From NCBI GenBank assembly GCA_016870515.1, contig VGBL01000010.1, forward strand, positions 1-59,301: 59,301 bases of DNA. The letters run 5' to 3'. This stretch comes from Actinomycetota bacterium. Its GTDB lineage: Bacteria > Actinomycetota > Actinomycetes > S36-B12. This document shows positions 7,996-16,348 of the stretch, one piece after another. The first letter of the stretch is position 1; each line of letters begins with the position of its first letter. The translations under genes and the position numbers were made by a program. The notes below the pieces were generated by a model. That model ran no database searches. It saw only the letters and a program-made list of their open reading frames with translations, and was not told where the DNA came from.

Positions 7996-8843
7996 CGCAA
8001 CACCCGTGGTTCGTCGGGGAGCCGACCGAACGCGATCATGACGCGATAGGCGACCACGGACATGACGGCCGCACCCACGAGGATGAGCGTGCCCGTAGGC
8101 GTGCGATAGGCCGCCACCGCTTCGGGTCGAGTGCACAGCAGGAGCAGGGTGATCCACGGGGCAGCGACCGCAACCCTCGCGGCGTTCACGGTCCAGCTCT
8201 GCCTTGCCTCGACGTCACCTCGAGACCGGGCATCTTGACGAACGAAGTCGCTCAGCGTGGCGAGCACGCGGCCAAGATCGGTGCCGCCAACCTCTCGCGC
8301 CGTGGCCAGGGCCAGGATCACCCGGTCAGCGACAGGGTCACGGAGCACGGCGGTGAGCACGGACAGGGCCCGATCGAATGATCCGGTCGCGCGATACTCC
8401 GAGGCGAAGCGCACGAAGGCGGGGCGCAGTGGCTCGGGTCCGCGCACGGACAGGTCGACGACCGCTTCGGGCAGTGACAGTCCGGCCTTGACCGCCGAGG
8501 AGAGCAGGTCGACTGCGTCCGGCCAGCAGGAGCGCAGGGCCTTTCCGCGCTGGCGAGCCCGCCGACGCAGGACCAGGATCGGAGCGCTGCCCAGGATGAT
8601 CGCTGCGATGAGACCCGCAGAAGGCACGCTCGTCACGACCAGGACAACGATTCCCCCAACGAGTCCCAGCCCAACGCACGCCCCGATCAGCGCGCCCGGC
8701 GTTACGCGCTCTAGGCCGGATCGGTCGATCAATCGGGACAGGCGGGATGGCAGCCGCTTCTTCTGCGAAGGAGCAGAGGTGAGTCCGAGGAGCATGAGAA
8801 GCAGGCCCAGTCCGGCTGCCAGTCCGATGATCAGGCCCATCAC
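7992..8843 (-). CDS. tadB: Type II secretion/tad membrane protein TadB
   Basis: A 283-residue inner-membrane platform protein with N-terminal helices (GLIIGLAAGLGLLLMLLGL and two more) and the GspF-type cytoplasmic segment WPDAVDLLSSAVKAGLSLPEA followed by FDRALSVLTAVLRDPVADR, then C-terminal helices. It overlaps tadA (ATGA, 8840-8843) and tadC (ATGA, 7992-7995), so the three are probably translated as a coupled unit. Confidence 0.87.
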   Translation of the reverse strand: MMGLIIGLAAGLGLLLMLLGLTSAPSQKKRLPSRLSRLIDRSGLERVTPGALIGACVGLGLVGGIVVLVVTSVPSAGLIAAIILGSAPILVLRRRARQRGKALRSCWPDAVDLLSSAVKAGLSLPEAVVDLSVRGPEPLRPAFVRFASEYRATGSFDRALSVLTAVLRDPVADRVILALATAREVGGTDLGRVLATLSDFVRQDARSRGDVEARQSWTVNAARVAVAAPWITLLLLCTRPEAVAAYRTPTGTLILVGAAVMSVVAYRVMIAFGRLPDEPRVLR

Positions 8844-10072
8844 GCGGCCCTCGGAATTGTCGTCAACAGTGCGGCCATGTCGAAGCCGGCGGCTTCGAAC
8901 CGCTCAGCATGGGGCGGGAATCCTGTGCCCCGTGTGAGCCGGCCGTGACGGAGCGTGAACAGGTCCGCTATCTCGACGGTGCCCTCCTCGACACGACCAG
9001 GGAGGGCGGCGATCTCCTGGACTCGACGACGCCCGTCGCGACCCGTGGCCGTGTGAATGACGATGTCGACGCAGCCCGCGACCGTGGGGACGACAAAGTC
9101 GGCTGCGATGTTTTGACCCGCGAGCAGTGGAAGGGTGCACAGCTTGGTGACAGCCTCGCGGGCTGAGTTGGCGTGGAGGGTGGCGGCAGCGGGCATGCCG
9201 CTGTTCATGGCCACGAGGAGATCCAGCGCCTCCGCCTGACGCACCTCACCGACGACGAGCCGTGACGGCCTCATGCGCAGGGCCTCGCGCACCAGGCGGC
9301 GAAGTGGAATCTCGCCGGTGCCTTCCAGGCTTGCATCGCGGGTCTGCATCGCCACCCAGTCGGGGTGGTGCGGCAGGTTGATCTCGAAGACCTCCTCGCA
9401 GCTCACCACCCGTTCGCTCGCGGGGAGGCATCCGAGCAGCGCATTGAGAATCGTGGTCTTCCCGGCCTGGGTGCCCCCGGCGACCACGATGTTGAGCCCG
9501 CTCACGACAGCGGCCTCCAGGAAGGTGGCCGCTTCGGCGGTCAGGGTTCCCGCGGGGACGAGGTCATGGATCTGCGTGGGGCGCACGACGAAGCGACGCA
9601 CGTTGACCGCCCAGTGCGCCCTCGTGATGTCCGGGATGACGACGTGCAGGCGTGATCCGTCGGGAAGCATGGCATCGACGAAGGGGGTGCTGAGATCGAT
9701 GCGCCGCCCCGACCACTGGAGCATGCGCTCGACCAGGCTGCGTACCTCTGCGTCGCTGAGGACAGTCGTCGTGAGCTCGCTACGTCCGTTGCGTGCGATG
9801 AAGACGCGACCCGGCTCGTTGATCCACACTTCTTCGACCTCGGGATCGTCGAAAAAGGGCTGCAGCGGCCCGAATCCGGCCACCCGATCGTGCACCTGCT
9901 GGGCGACATCCTGCGCGTCGATGCCCAAGGACGCTCCCTCGAGGGTCTCGGCAACGACTGCCTCGTCGACGGCCCGACGAATGGCATCGCGGTCGCGAAT
10001 CGGATCGATGCCGGTGCGGCGCACTGCATCGCGTACGCGGTCTTCGACGCGTTCGGCCAGTGCCCTGTCCAT
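8840..10072 (-). CDS. tadA: Tad pilus assembly ATPase TadA/CpaF
   Basis: The cytoplasmic secretion ATPase that powers pilus assembly. The 410-residue product has an N-terminal helical domain, FVDAMLPDGSRLHVVIPD, Walker A GGTQAGKTT, an Asp-box-like EEVFEINLPHHPDWVAMQTR, Walker B region SRLVVGEVRQAEALD and the His-box ATLHANSAREAV. I chose ATG at 10072 because GGGGGA lies just upstream; the longer frame runs into the repeat-rich leader. It is the first gene of the operon; no TadZ/CpaE-like localisation protein precedes it. Confidence 0.93.
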   Translation of the reverse strand: MDRALAERVEDRVRDAVRRTGIDPIRDRDAIRRAVDEAVVAETLEGASLGIDAQDVAQQVHDRVAGFGPLQPFFDDPEVEEVWINEPGRVFIARNGRSELTTTVLSDAEVRSLVERMLQWSGRRIDLSTPFVDAMLPDGSRLHVVIPDITRAHWAVNVRRFVVRPTQIHDLVPAGTLTAEAATFLEAAVVSGLNIVVAGGTQAGKTTILNALLGCLPASERVVSCEEVFEINLPHHPDWVAMQTRDASLEGTGEIPLRRLVREALRMRPSRLVVGEVRQAEALDLLVAMNSGMPAAATLHANSAREAVTKLCTLPLLAGQNIAADFVVPTVAGCVDIVIHTATGRDGRRRVQEIAALPGRVEEGTVEIADLFTLRHGRLTRGTGFPPHAERFEAAGFDMAALLTTIPRAA

Positions 10073-10134
10073 GATTCCCCCTGTCGTAATTGCGGCGATG
10101 CCATGACGGTAGGAATCAGGCTTGGTGCAAACAA

Positions 10135-10235
10135 TGCGAGATCGCACACTGTGGATGCGCGATATCGCACTTCCGCACGAAGTGCGTGGATTTCAGCTTT
10201 CGACGTCGCCAATCGCGCACTCAGGGTGTGCGATT
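10135..10235. promoter_or_regulatory. Cluster of inverted repeats upstream of the tad operon
   Basis: The leader of tadA holds several copies of an (A/T)ATCGC(A/G)CAC-like word. I see TGCGA-GA-TCGCA (10135-10146), the perfect 10-base palindrome GCGATATCGC (10159-10168), CGCAC-GAA-GTGCG (10174-10186) and a larger inverted repeat AATCGCGCAC with GTGTGCGATT across 5 bases (10211-10235, one mismatch). They are 63-163 bases upstream of the tadA start. This looks like a multi-site operator for a dimeric regulator; the regulator is not identified. Confidence 0.55.
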
Positions 10236-10243
10236 CCTCAGGA

Positions 10244-11773
10244 CTACGCGTCCTTCGAGCCCCCCGCCATGAGGCGGCCGACACGCGCACGATCGGCTAC
10301 GGCTATGTCGAGCACGTCGACGAGGCGGCCGTCGTACATCACGGCGACGCGATCGGACAGGCCGAGGATCTCGTCGAGCTCAGCGGAGACGAGGAGGACG
10401 GCTGCTCCACGATCACGGGCGCCGACGATCTGCGAGTGAATGAACTCGATCGAGCCGACGTCAACCCCGCGCGTGGGCTGGGCCGCAATGAGCGCCACTG
10501 GGTTGGCCGCGAGCTCTCGTGCGATGACGATCTTCTGCTTGTTGCCGCCGGATAGCGACTGCACGGTCGTGGTGATGCCCGGGGTACGGATATCGAATTG
10601 CTGGACGAGGTTGGTCGACAGGGCGTCGATGGCCTTGCGGTCGCGCACGCCCCGGCTGGCGAATTCCGGCTCGGCAAAGCGGTCCAGCACGAGATTGTCA
10701 GCGACGGAGTAGGGGCCGACCAGGCCGTCCTTCTCGCGATCCTCGGGCACGTGCCCAACGCCCAAGGCGTGGATGTCGTGGGGGCTCTTGTTGAGGATGT
10801 CCTGGCCGTTGACGGTCACGGTCGTCGCCGAGCAGCGACGAAGCCCGGTCAGGGCCTGAACGAGTTCGCGCTGGCCGTTGCCCTCCACTCCTGCGATGCC
10901 CAGGATCTCGCCCGCGCGCACCTGCAGCGAAACGTCGCGCACGGCCGGCAGCCCGAGGTCGTCGGTCACCGTCAGGCCCTGGACGTCGAGGATGACCTCT
11001 TGGGGCTGCGCCGCCCGCTTGTCGACCTGCAGGAGCACCCCGCGGCCAACCATCATCTGGGCGAGGCCTTCCTGGCTGGTCTCTGCGGGGACCGTCGTGC
11101 CGACCCACTTGCCACCGCGGAGCACCTCGATGGTGTCGGCCACGGCGAGCACCTCGCGGAGCTTGTGCGTGATGAAGATGACCCCCACACCACTGTCGGC
11201 GAATCCACGCATGACCCGCAGCAGATCGTCGGTCTCCTGCGGGGTAAGCACGGCCGTGGGCTCGTCGAGGATGAGGATATCGGCGCGACGGTAGAGCGCC
11301 TTCAGGATCTCGACACGCTGCTGGGTGCCGACGGGCAGATCCTCGACGTGAGCATCGACGTCGACCTTGAGGCCGTATTCCTCCGACAGTCGGGCCACTT
11401 CGGCACGCGCACTCTTCATGTTGACGAAGGGCCAGCGCAGCGGCTCATCGCCGAGGACGATGTTTTCGGCGACAGTGAAGACGGGAACGAGTTGGAAGTG
11501 CTGGTGGACCATGCCGATCCCGCGCTTGATCGCGTCGCGCGGTCCGGCGAGGCGCACCGCCTCGCCCTTGATGCGAATCTCGCCCTCGTCCGGGGCGTAG
11601 AGGCCGTAGATCATCTTGACGAGGGTCGACTTGCCCGCACCGTTTTCGCCGAGCAGCGCGAGGATCTCGCCCTTGCGCAGGGTCAGCGAGACATCCTCAT
11701 TGGCGACAACGCCCGGGAATCTCTTGGTGAGGCCGGTGGCCTGCAGCAGCACCTCGCGCTCATCGGCAGCCAT
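10244..11773 (-). CDS. Nucleoside ABC transporter, ATP-binding protein (two cassettes)
   Basis: A 509-residue protein with two fused ABC cassettes. The first has intact Walker A (LGENGAGKST), LPVGTQQRVEILKALYR as the family-specific signature and ILILDEPTAVLTPQE. The second has a degenerate Walker A (GVEGNGQREL) but a good signature (LSGGNKQKIVIARELAANP). This layout is typical of YufO-type ATPases of BMP nucleoside importers. The ATG at 11773 is 2 bases after the permease stop; the open frame continues far upstream but only as an antisense-like shadow of the permease. It is the last gene of the four-gene importer operon. Confidence 0.92.
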   Translation of the reverse strand: MAADEREVLLQATGLTKRFPGVVANEDVSLTLRKGEILALLGENGAGKSTLVKMIYGLYAPDEGEIRIKGEAVRLAGPRDAIKRGIGMVHQHFQLVPVFTVAENIVLGDEPLRWPFVNMKSARAEVARLSEEYGLKVDVDAHVEDLPVGTQQRVEILKALYRRADILILDEPTAVLTPQETDDLLRVMRGFADSGVGVIFITHKLREVLAVADTIEVLRGGKWVGTTVPAETSQEGLAQMMVGRGVLLQVDKRAAQPQEVILDVQGLTVTDDLGLPAVRDVSLQVRAGEILGIAGVEGNGQRELVQALTGLRRCSATTVTVNGQDILNKSPHDIHALGVGHVPEDREKDGLVGPYSVADNLVLDRFAEPEFASRGVRDRKAIDALSTNLVQQFDIRTPGITTTVQSLSGGNKQKIVIARELAANPVALIAAQPTRGVDVGSIEFIHSQIVGARDRGAAVLLVSAELDEILGLSDRVAVMYDGRLVDVLDIAVADRARVGRLMAGGSKDA

Positions 11774-11775
11774 CG

Positions 11776-12750
11776 TCAGTCCTTCTCGTACGGTCGGCCG
11801 ACGGCAGATGGCGGCTTGATGCGTCCGGAGACGACGGCCAGGAGCACGATGGTGAGGACGTAGGGCAGCATGTTGATGAACTGCTGCGGGATGGCAATGA
11901 CCTCGTCGGCCTGCAACTGGCTGGCAAGGCCCTGGGTGAGTCCGAAGAAGAACGCCGCGGCCAGGGCACCGATCGGGTTCCAGGCCCCGAAGATCATGAT
12001 GGCCAGGGCAGTGAAGCCGCGACCGGCAGTGAATCCACGCTCGAAGGTGCCGGCCGCCTCGATGGCGAGGTAGGCGCCCGCCATGCCGGCGAGTGCGCCC
12101 GCGATGGTGACGTTCCAAAAGCGCATGGGGTCCACGCCGACGCCTGACGTGTCGGCGGCGCTGGGCTTCTCGCCGACCGCCCGGGTGCGCAAGCCCCAGC
12201 GAGTCTTGAACAGCAGCACCCAAAGGATCAGGGGAATCGCCACGGCCGCATAGGTGAAGAGCCCGTTGTTGAACAAGACCGGCCCGGCCAGCGGGATATC
12301 CGAGAGCAGCGGGATGGCGACGATGGGAGTGTTGCCCGGCAGCACCTGGCCCTGCACGTAGAAGAAGCTCGTCAGGCCCACGGCGAGAATGTTGATGACC
12401 GTGCCGGCGATGATCTGGTCCATCTTCCACGTGACGGCGCCTGTCGCCAGGAAGGCGCCCATGATCATGCCGGTGCCGATGCCGATGAGGGTGCCGAGAA
12501 TGAGGTTGCCCGTCACCGCGGCGCCGAAGAACCCGGCGAACGCGCTCATCAGCATCTGGCCCTCGATACCGATGTTGATGACGCCACTGCGCTCGCAGAC
12601 GATGCCGACCATCGCGGCCAGGATAAGGGGGACGGCGTAGCGCAGGGAGAAGGAGAGCACCGAGACAGTGCGGATCTCGTCGAGGAAGAAGCAGACGACG
12701 ATGGCGATCCCGATGATGATTGCCAAGGCATAGGCGTAGCGGGCCCTCAT
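11776..12750 (-). CDS. Nucleoside ABC transporter, permease (YufQ-like)
   Basis: A 324-residue protein with about 8-9 hydrophobic helices and the segment RYAVPLILAAMVGIVCERSG then VINIGIEGQMLMSAFAGFF, the hallmark of BPD_transp_2 permeases of the BMP/YufPQ nucleoside importer family. I chose ATG at 12750 because it makes an ATGA overlap with the previous permease; an ATG nine bases upstream is also possible. It pairs with the other permease to form the heterodimeric membrane channel. Confidence 0.9.
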   Translation of the reverse strand: MRARYAYALAIIIGIAIVVCFFLDEIRTVSVLSFSLRYAVPLILAAMVGIVCERSGVINIGIEGQMLMSAFAGFFGAAVTGNLILGTLIGIGTGMIMGAFLATGAVTWKMDQIIAGTVINILAVGLTSFFYVQGQVLPGNTPIVAIPLLSDIPLAGPVLFNNGLFTYAAVAIPLILWVLLFKTRWGLRTRAVGEKPSAADTSGVGVDPMRFWNVTIAGALAGMAGAYLAIEAAGTFERGFTAGRGFTALAIMIFGAWNPIGALAAAFFFGLTQGLASQLQADEVIAIPQQFINMLPYVLTIVLLAVVSGRIKPPSAVGRPYEKD

Positions 12751-13862
12751 GACCCCCACCCCTGCGTGACCTGGGTCTGCTTGATGTTGCGCTTCCGGAA
12801 GAGCAGGCGGGCCACGATCGGCGCGGACACCAGCAGCAGGGTGATCGCCAGAATGACGTCGACCACCTCGGGCTCGATCCCCGTCTGGAACTGCAGAGCC
12901 GCGGCACCGGACCGGAGGGTGCCAATGAGGATGGCGGCCGGAATCGTCGCGATCGGGTTGGCCCGGGCAAGAAGCGCAATGGTTATGCCGTCAAAGCCGA
13001 GCCCGGCATTGAAGGCCGGCTCGAAGCGACCGGTGACTCCCAACGTCTCGATGGCACCACCCATGCCGGCGAGCGCTCCACTCACCGCCATCGCGAGTAG
13101 GATCGTGCCCTTGACCGAGATGCCGGCGTAGCGGGCGGCACTGGGGTTGAGGCCGACCGTGTTGAAGCGGAATCCCTGCGTGGTGCGCGACAGGAGCCAA
13201 CCGAACACGATCGCCACCACGATGGCAATGAGGAACCCGGACGGGACGATGCCGAAGGTGGGCAGCATCGCCGTGGGCGCTATCTCGGGTGTGCGGGTAA
13301 GCGGCTGATCGGGCTCCTTGAAGGGCTCGCTGGCCAGGTAGTCGACCAGCGCGATGGCGATACTGTTGAGCATGATGGTCGTGATGACCTCGGAGACGCT
13401 CCGGTAGGCGCGCAGGGCACCGGCGATCGATGCCCACGCGGCTCCGCAGAGCATGCCGAAGACCAGCGCCACAGGGATATGCAGGACCATCGGCATCTGG
13501 AAGTTGTAGCCGGCCCAGGCCGTGCCCAGTGCGGCCACGAGCAACTGGCCCTGGGCGCCGATGTTGAACAACCCGGCGCGCAGGCCGACGGTGACCGCAA
13601 GGCCGGTCAGGATCAGGGGAGTCGACTTCTGCATGACTCGCAGGAGCCCCTCGGTCGTGCCTAGCGCGTTGCTGAAGAGGACGTAGTAGGCCTGGAACGG
13701 ATTGACCCCCTGCAACCAGATCAGGATCCCGCCGATGGCAAAGGCGAGCAGGACCGATACGACCGGAATGACAATGGCGGGCAGCCGATCGAGCGGGCCG
13801 CCACGCCGAGGATCGGGATCGGTAAATCCCAGGTCGGTGCGGGCCGGATCAGTTGTCGACAT
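12747..13862 (-). CDS. Nucleoside ABC transporter, permease (YufP-like)
   Basis: A 371-residue permease with an N-terminal cytoplasmic tail, then helices including AIVIPVVSVLLAFAIGGILI. The GLRAGLFNIGAQGQLLVAALG segment and the later GFDGITIALLARANP are typical of the larger permease of BMP-type importers. It lies 88 bases after the binding-protein gene, with a strong hairpin between them, so it is probably transcribed at a lower level than the binding protein. Confidence 0.9.
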   Translation of the reverse strand: MSTTDPARTDLGFTDPDPRRGGPLDRLPAIVIPVVSVLLAFAIGGILIWLQGVNPFQAYYVLFSNALGTTEGLLRVMQKSTPLILTGLAVTVGLRAGLFNIGAQGQLLVAALGTAWAGYNFQMPMVLHIPVALVFGMLCGAAWASIAGALRAYRSVSEVITTIMLNSIAIALVDYLASEPFKEPDQPLTRTPEIAPTAMLPTFGIVPSGFLIAIVVAIVFGWLLSRTTQGFRFNTVGLNPSAARYAGISVKGTILLAMAVSGALAGMGGAIETLGVTGRFEPAFNAGLGFDGITIALLARANPIATIPAAILIGTLRSGAAALQFQTGIEPEVVDVILAITLLLVSAPIVARLLFRKRNIKQTQVTQGWGS

Positions 13863-13890
13863 GGTCTTGGCATCCTCGCATGGAAATCAA

Positions 13891-13920
13891 GGAGGGGGTG
13901 GCGGGTACGCCACCCCCTCC
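13891..13920. terminator. Perfect 13-bp hairpin between binding-protein and permease genes
   Basis: GGAGGGGGTGGCG pairs without mismatch with CGCCACCCCCTCC across the loop GGTA. It sits 30 bases after the lipoprotein stop and 28 bases before the permease start, inside the operon. It probably acts as an attenuator or an mRNA-end stabiliser that gives more binding protein than transporter. Confidence 0.65.
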
Positions 13921-13950
13921 TCTACGCGATTGCGCGTGAGTTGTTGCGAA

Positions 13951-15006
13951 CTAGAGCGTCACGTTGGTCATGATCGTGCCGGCGTCCAGCCCGGCGATGA
14001 CCTCGGCGACCTTGGCCTTGACGTCGTCCGGCACGGCAGCCTCGGTGTCATGGTACGGAGCGAGGCCGGTGAGACCGAAGTAGTTGCCGCCCTTGCGCGT
14101 GCCCGCCTGAGCCTGCTCGATCAGCGTCCTGGTGCCGAGCGTCAGCTTCTTCTCCGCGGAGGTCAGCAGGCACGTGGCGGCCTGTGGCACGGTGAAGAAC
14201 TGGTCGGTGTCGACGCCGATGCAGAAGATGGACTCGCCGGCTCCGGGTGCCTTGGCAATCTCGATCAGTGCGCCATTGCCGGTGTTGCCACCCGCACCGA
14301 AGATGATGTCAGCGCCCTGTGCGAGCTGCTTCTTGGCCTCAGCAGCACCCCACTCCGGATCATTGAACGCGTTATCGGGAGCGTGGTAGACGAGGGTTAC
14401 TTCAACGCTCGGATTGGCTGCCAGCGCACCGGCCTTGTAGCCCTCGCCGAACAGCTTCACCGGGGGAACGGTGTCGGTGCCCAGGACCGCGCCAATCTTG
14501 CCGGTCTTGGTCATCAGGCCCGCGAGATAGCCGGCTGCGTAGCCCGCCTTGTCCTCGGGGAAGACCAGGCCGGTGAGGTTGGGGATCTCCTCGCCCTGGA
14601 ACTGGTCGACACCGATGAACTGGACGTTGGGGTTGGCCTTTGCGGCCGCGATCGACGCCTCGCCCATGAGGAAGCCGACCGTCACGATGACGTCGTACTG
14701 CGCCTGGATGAACTGATTGATGTTGTTCTCGTAGTCCTTGGGGTCGACCGTCTCGACGTACTTGGCGTAACCACCGGTGGCAGAGGCGGCTTCGAGAGCG
14801 CCCTCCCATGCGGACTGGTTGAAGGACTTGTCGTCGACCTTGCCGGTGTCAGTGACGAGACCGATGCAGAAGGCATCGGCACCGGGGCAGTCACCCTGAC
14901 CGCCGGCAGCGGAAGACGAGGAACTGCCGCCGCCGCTACCGCCACAGGCGGCCAAGACAACGGCAGAAGCGGCGGCAACGGCCGCCAAAGCGATCTTGCG
15001 ATGCAT
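13951..15006 (-). CDS. BMP-family nucleoside-binding lipoprotein
   Basis: The extracellular substrate-binding component of the importer. The 351-residue product has a lipoprotein signal ending in the lipobox LAAC (Cys near residue 21), a serine/glycine linker (GGSGGGSSSSS) and a BMP domain with IGLVTDTGKVDDKSFNQSAWEG at its start and GKIGAVLGTDTVPPVKLFGEGY mid-way. A GAAGGG ribosome site precedes the ATG. Characterised relatives (Treponema PnrA, Bacillus BmpA) bind purine or pyrimidine nucleosides. It leads the operon and is followed by an attenuator-like hairpin. Confidence 0.92.
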   Translation of the reverse strand: MHRKIALAAVAAASAVVLAACGGSGGGSSSSSAAGGQGDCPGADAFCIGLVTDTGKVDDKSFNQSAWEGALEAASATGGYAKYVETVDPKDYENNINQFIQAQYDVIVTVGFLMGEASIAAAKANPNVQFIGVDQFQGEEIPNLTGLVFPEDKAGYAAGYLAGLMTKTGKIGAVLGTDTVPPVKLFGEGYKAGALAANPSVEVTLVYHAPDNAFNDPEWGAAEAKKQLAQGADIIFGAGGNTGNGALIEIAKAPGAGESIFCIGVDTDQFFTVPQAATCLLTSAEKKLTLGTRTLIEQAQAGTRKGGNYFGLTGLAPYHDTEAAVPDDVKAKVAEVIAGLDAGTIMTNVTL

Positions 15007-15195
15007 GCATGCGCCCTTCTATGAATGTGGGCGGGGGCTGAGGCCGCCGCGTTACCTCTGGGTGGTACTTCCATCACCCTATTGCCCGACGCATCGCAGC
15101 CGCCAGGGCACACCATGTCGTGATCGTCCCGTGATCCGCGTGCGCACGTGCCAGGATCTCAAGTGGTGAATGTGACGATTGTGAACAGCGAAAGG

Positions 15196-15897
15196 TTAGG
15201 GAAGTCGTGCGCTTGCCGACCAGCCGGCGTCGACCACGAGCACCACGCCGGAGACTCCGGAAGCCTCGGGGCTTGCCAGGAATCGCGCAGCGCAGGCCAC
15301 CTCCTCCGCGCTCACGATGCTCCCGCGCGGCGTGCTGGCCGTCCACGACGCATGGCCCTCGGGCCAGGCGGCCGCGAGGCCGTCTCGCTCGATGAGTCCG
15401 GGCGCCACGGCATTCGCGCGCACACCCCGCGGGCCGAGATCCAGCGATAACGAACGGGTGAAAGCTTCGAGGGCCGCCTTCGAAGCGGCATAGGGAGCGG
15501 CAACCGCAAATGCCTGGGTCGCGGCGACGGACGACACATTGACCACCGACGACCCCGGTGGCATGTGCGGCACCATCAAGGTCGTCAGCCGCACGGCGCT
15601 CAGCAATGTGGCGTCGAGCATCTGCATCCACCGATGGGCATCGAAGGGCCCGGCCTCGCCGATCATCTGGTCAGCCGAGTTATTGACGAGTACGTCGACC
15701 CGTCCATGGATGGCCACCAAGGAGTCGACGAGCACCTCGACATCCGCATCCGAGGTCAGGTCACCGGTCACATCGCCTCTGTCGGCCGATCGAGACTGGC
15801 GGACCACGGTGTCCCCCTGCGAGGCGAACGCCGCCACCAATGCCTGGCCGAGACCGCCGGACGCGCCGGTGATCACCACGATGCGCCCACTAGCCAC
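15196..15897 (-). CDS. Short-chain dehydrogenase/reductase
   Basis: A 233-residue SDR with the cofactor motif TGASGGLGQAL near residue 10, NNSAD (in place of the usual NNAG), a catalytic serine in VVNVSSVAA and the YAASK active-site motif, then PGLIERDG. The Asn-Asn-Ser variant is unusual but the Ser-Tyr-Lys triad is intact. It is the last gene of the run amidohydrolase-cupin-SDR; its start overlaps the cupin gene by 8 bases. The substrate is unknown; the neighbours suggest nucleoside- or sugar-derived compounds. Confidence 0.8.
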   Translation of the reverse strand: MASGRIVVITGASGGLGQALVAAFASQGDTVVRQSRSADRGDVTGDLTSDADVEVLVDSLVAIHGRVDVLVNNSADQMIGEAGPFDAHRWMQMLDATLLSAVRLTTLMVPHMPPGSSVVNVSSVAATQAFAVAAPYAASKAALEAFTRSLSLDLGPRGVRANAVAPGLIERDGLAAAWPEGHASWTASTPRGSIVSAEEVACAARFLASPEASGVSGVVLVVDAGWSASARLP

Positions 15898-16348
15898 GGA
15901 TCAGGCCTCCGATGGCATCGCGTGCCTGTGGCCACGCGGAGAAGTCGGTGCTGGCATCGGCGAGAGTGAAACCACTGAAGGGCGGAGCGAGCGAGCACAC
16001 GACGAGACTCCAATCCCCCACCGTCCGCGAACCCTGCCATGTGCCGGCTGGCACGAGGACCGCGGGCGAGTGGCCGGCAAGGGTGTCGCTGCCGAGCACG
16101 CGAACTTCGTGCCCACCGGATAGGTGCAGCATGAGCATCTCGATGGGTGCCCCCGCCACATGCACCCAGAGTTCGTCCTCGCGAAGCACGTGCATAGCAC
16201 TGAAGTCCTTCGGCGTGAGGAAGCCGTAGATGGCGCTGCCATGCTCGGTACGGAAGATGAGCTTGAACCACACTCCCTCGCCCTCGAGGTAGTCGAGGCC
16301 GATCGATTCGATGACCTGATCGGCGGTCAGCGCACCGAGGTCGGTCAC
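15890..16348 (-). CDS. Cupin protein of the DUF985 family
   Basis: A 152-residue single-domain cupin. It reads GVWFKLIFRTEHGSAIYGFL, then SAMHVLREDELWVHVAGAPIEMLML and PAGTWQGSRTVGDWSLVVCSLAPPF, which match the DUF985 (PF06172) family. Family members bind small sugar-like ligands in structures, but their role is poorly known. It overlaps the amidohydrolase stop (16345-16348) and the SDR start, so it belongs to the salvage transcript. Confidence 0.8.
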   Translation of the reverse strand: MTDLGALTADQVIESIGLDYLEGEGVWFKLIFRTEHGSAIYGFLTPKDFSAMHVLREDELWVHVAGAPIEMLMLHLSGGHEVRVLGSDTLAGHSPAVLVPAGTWQGSRTVGDWSLVVCSLAPPFSGFTLADASTDFSAWPQARDAIGGLIRG

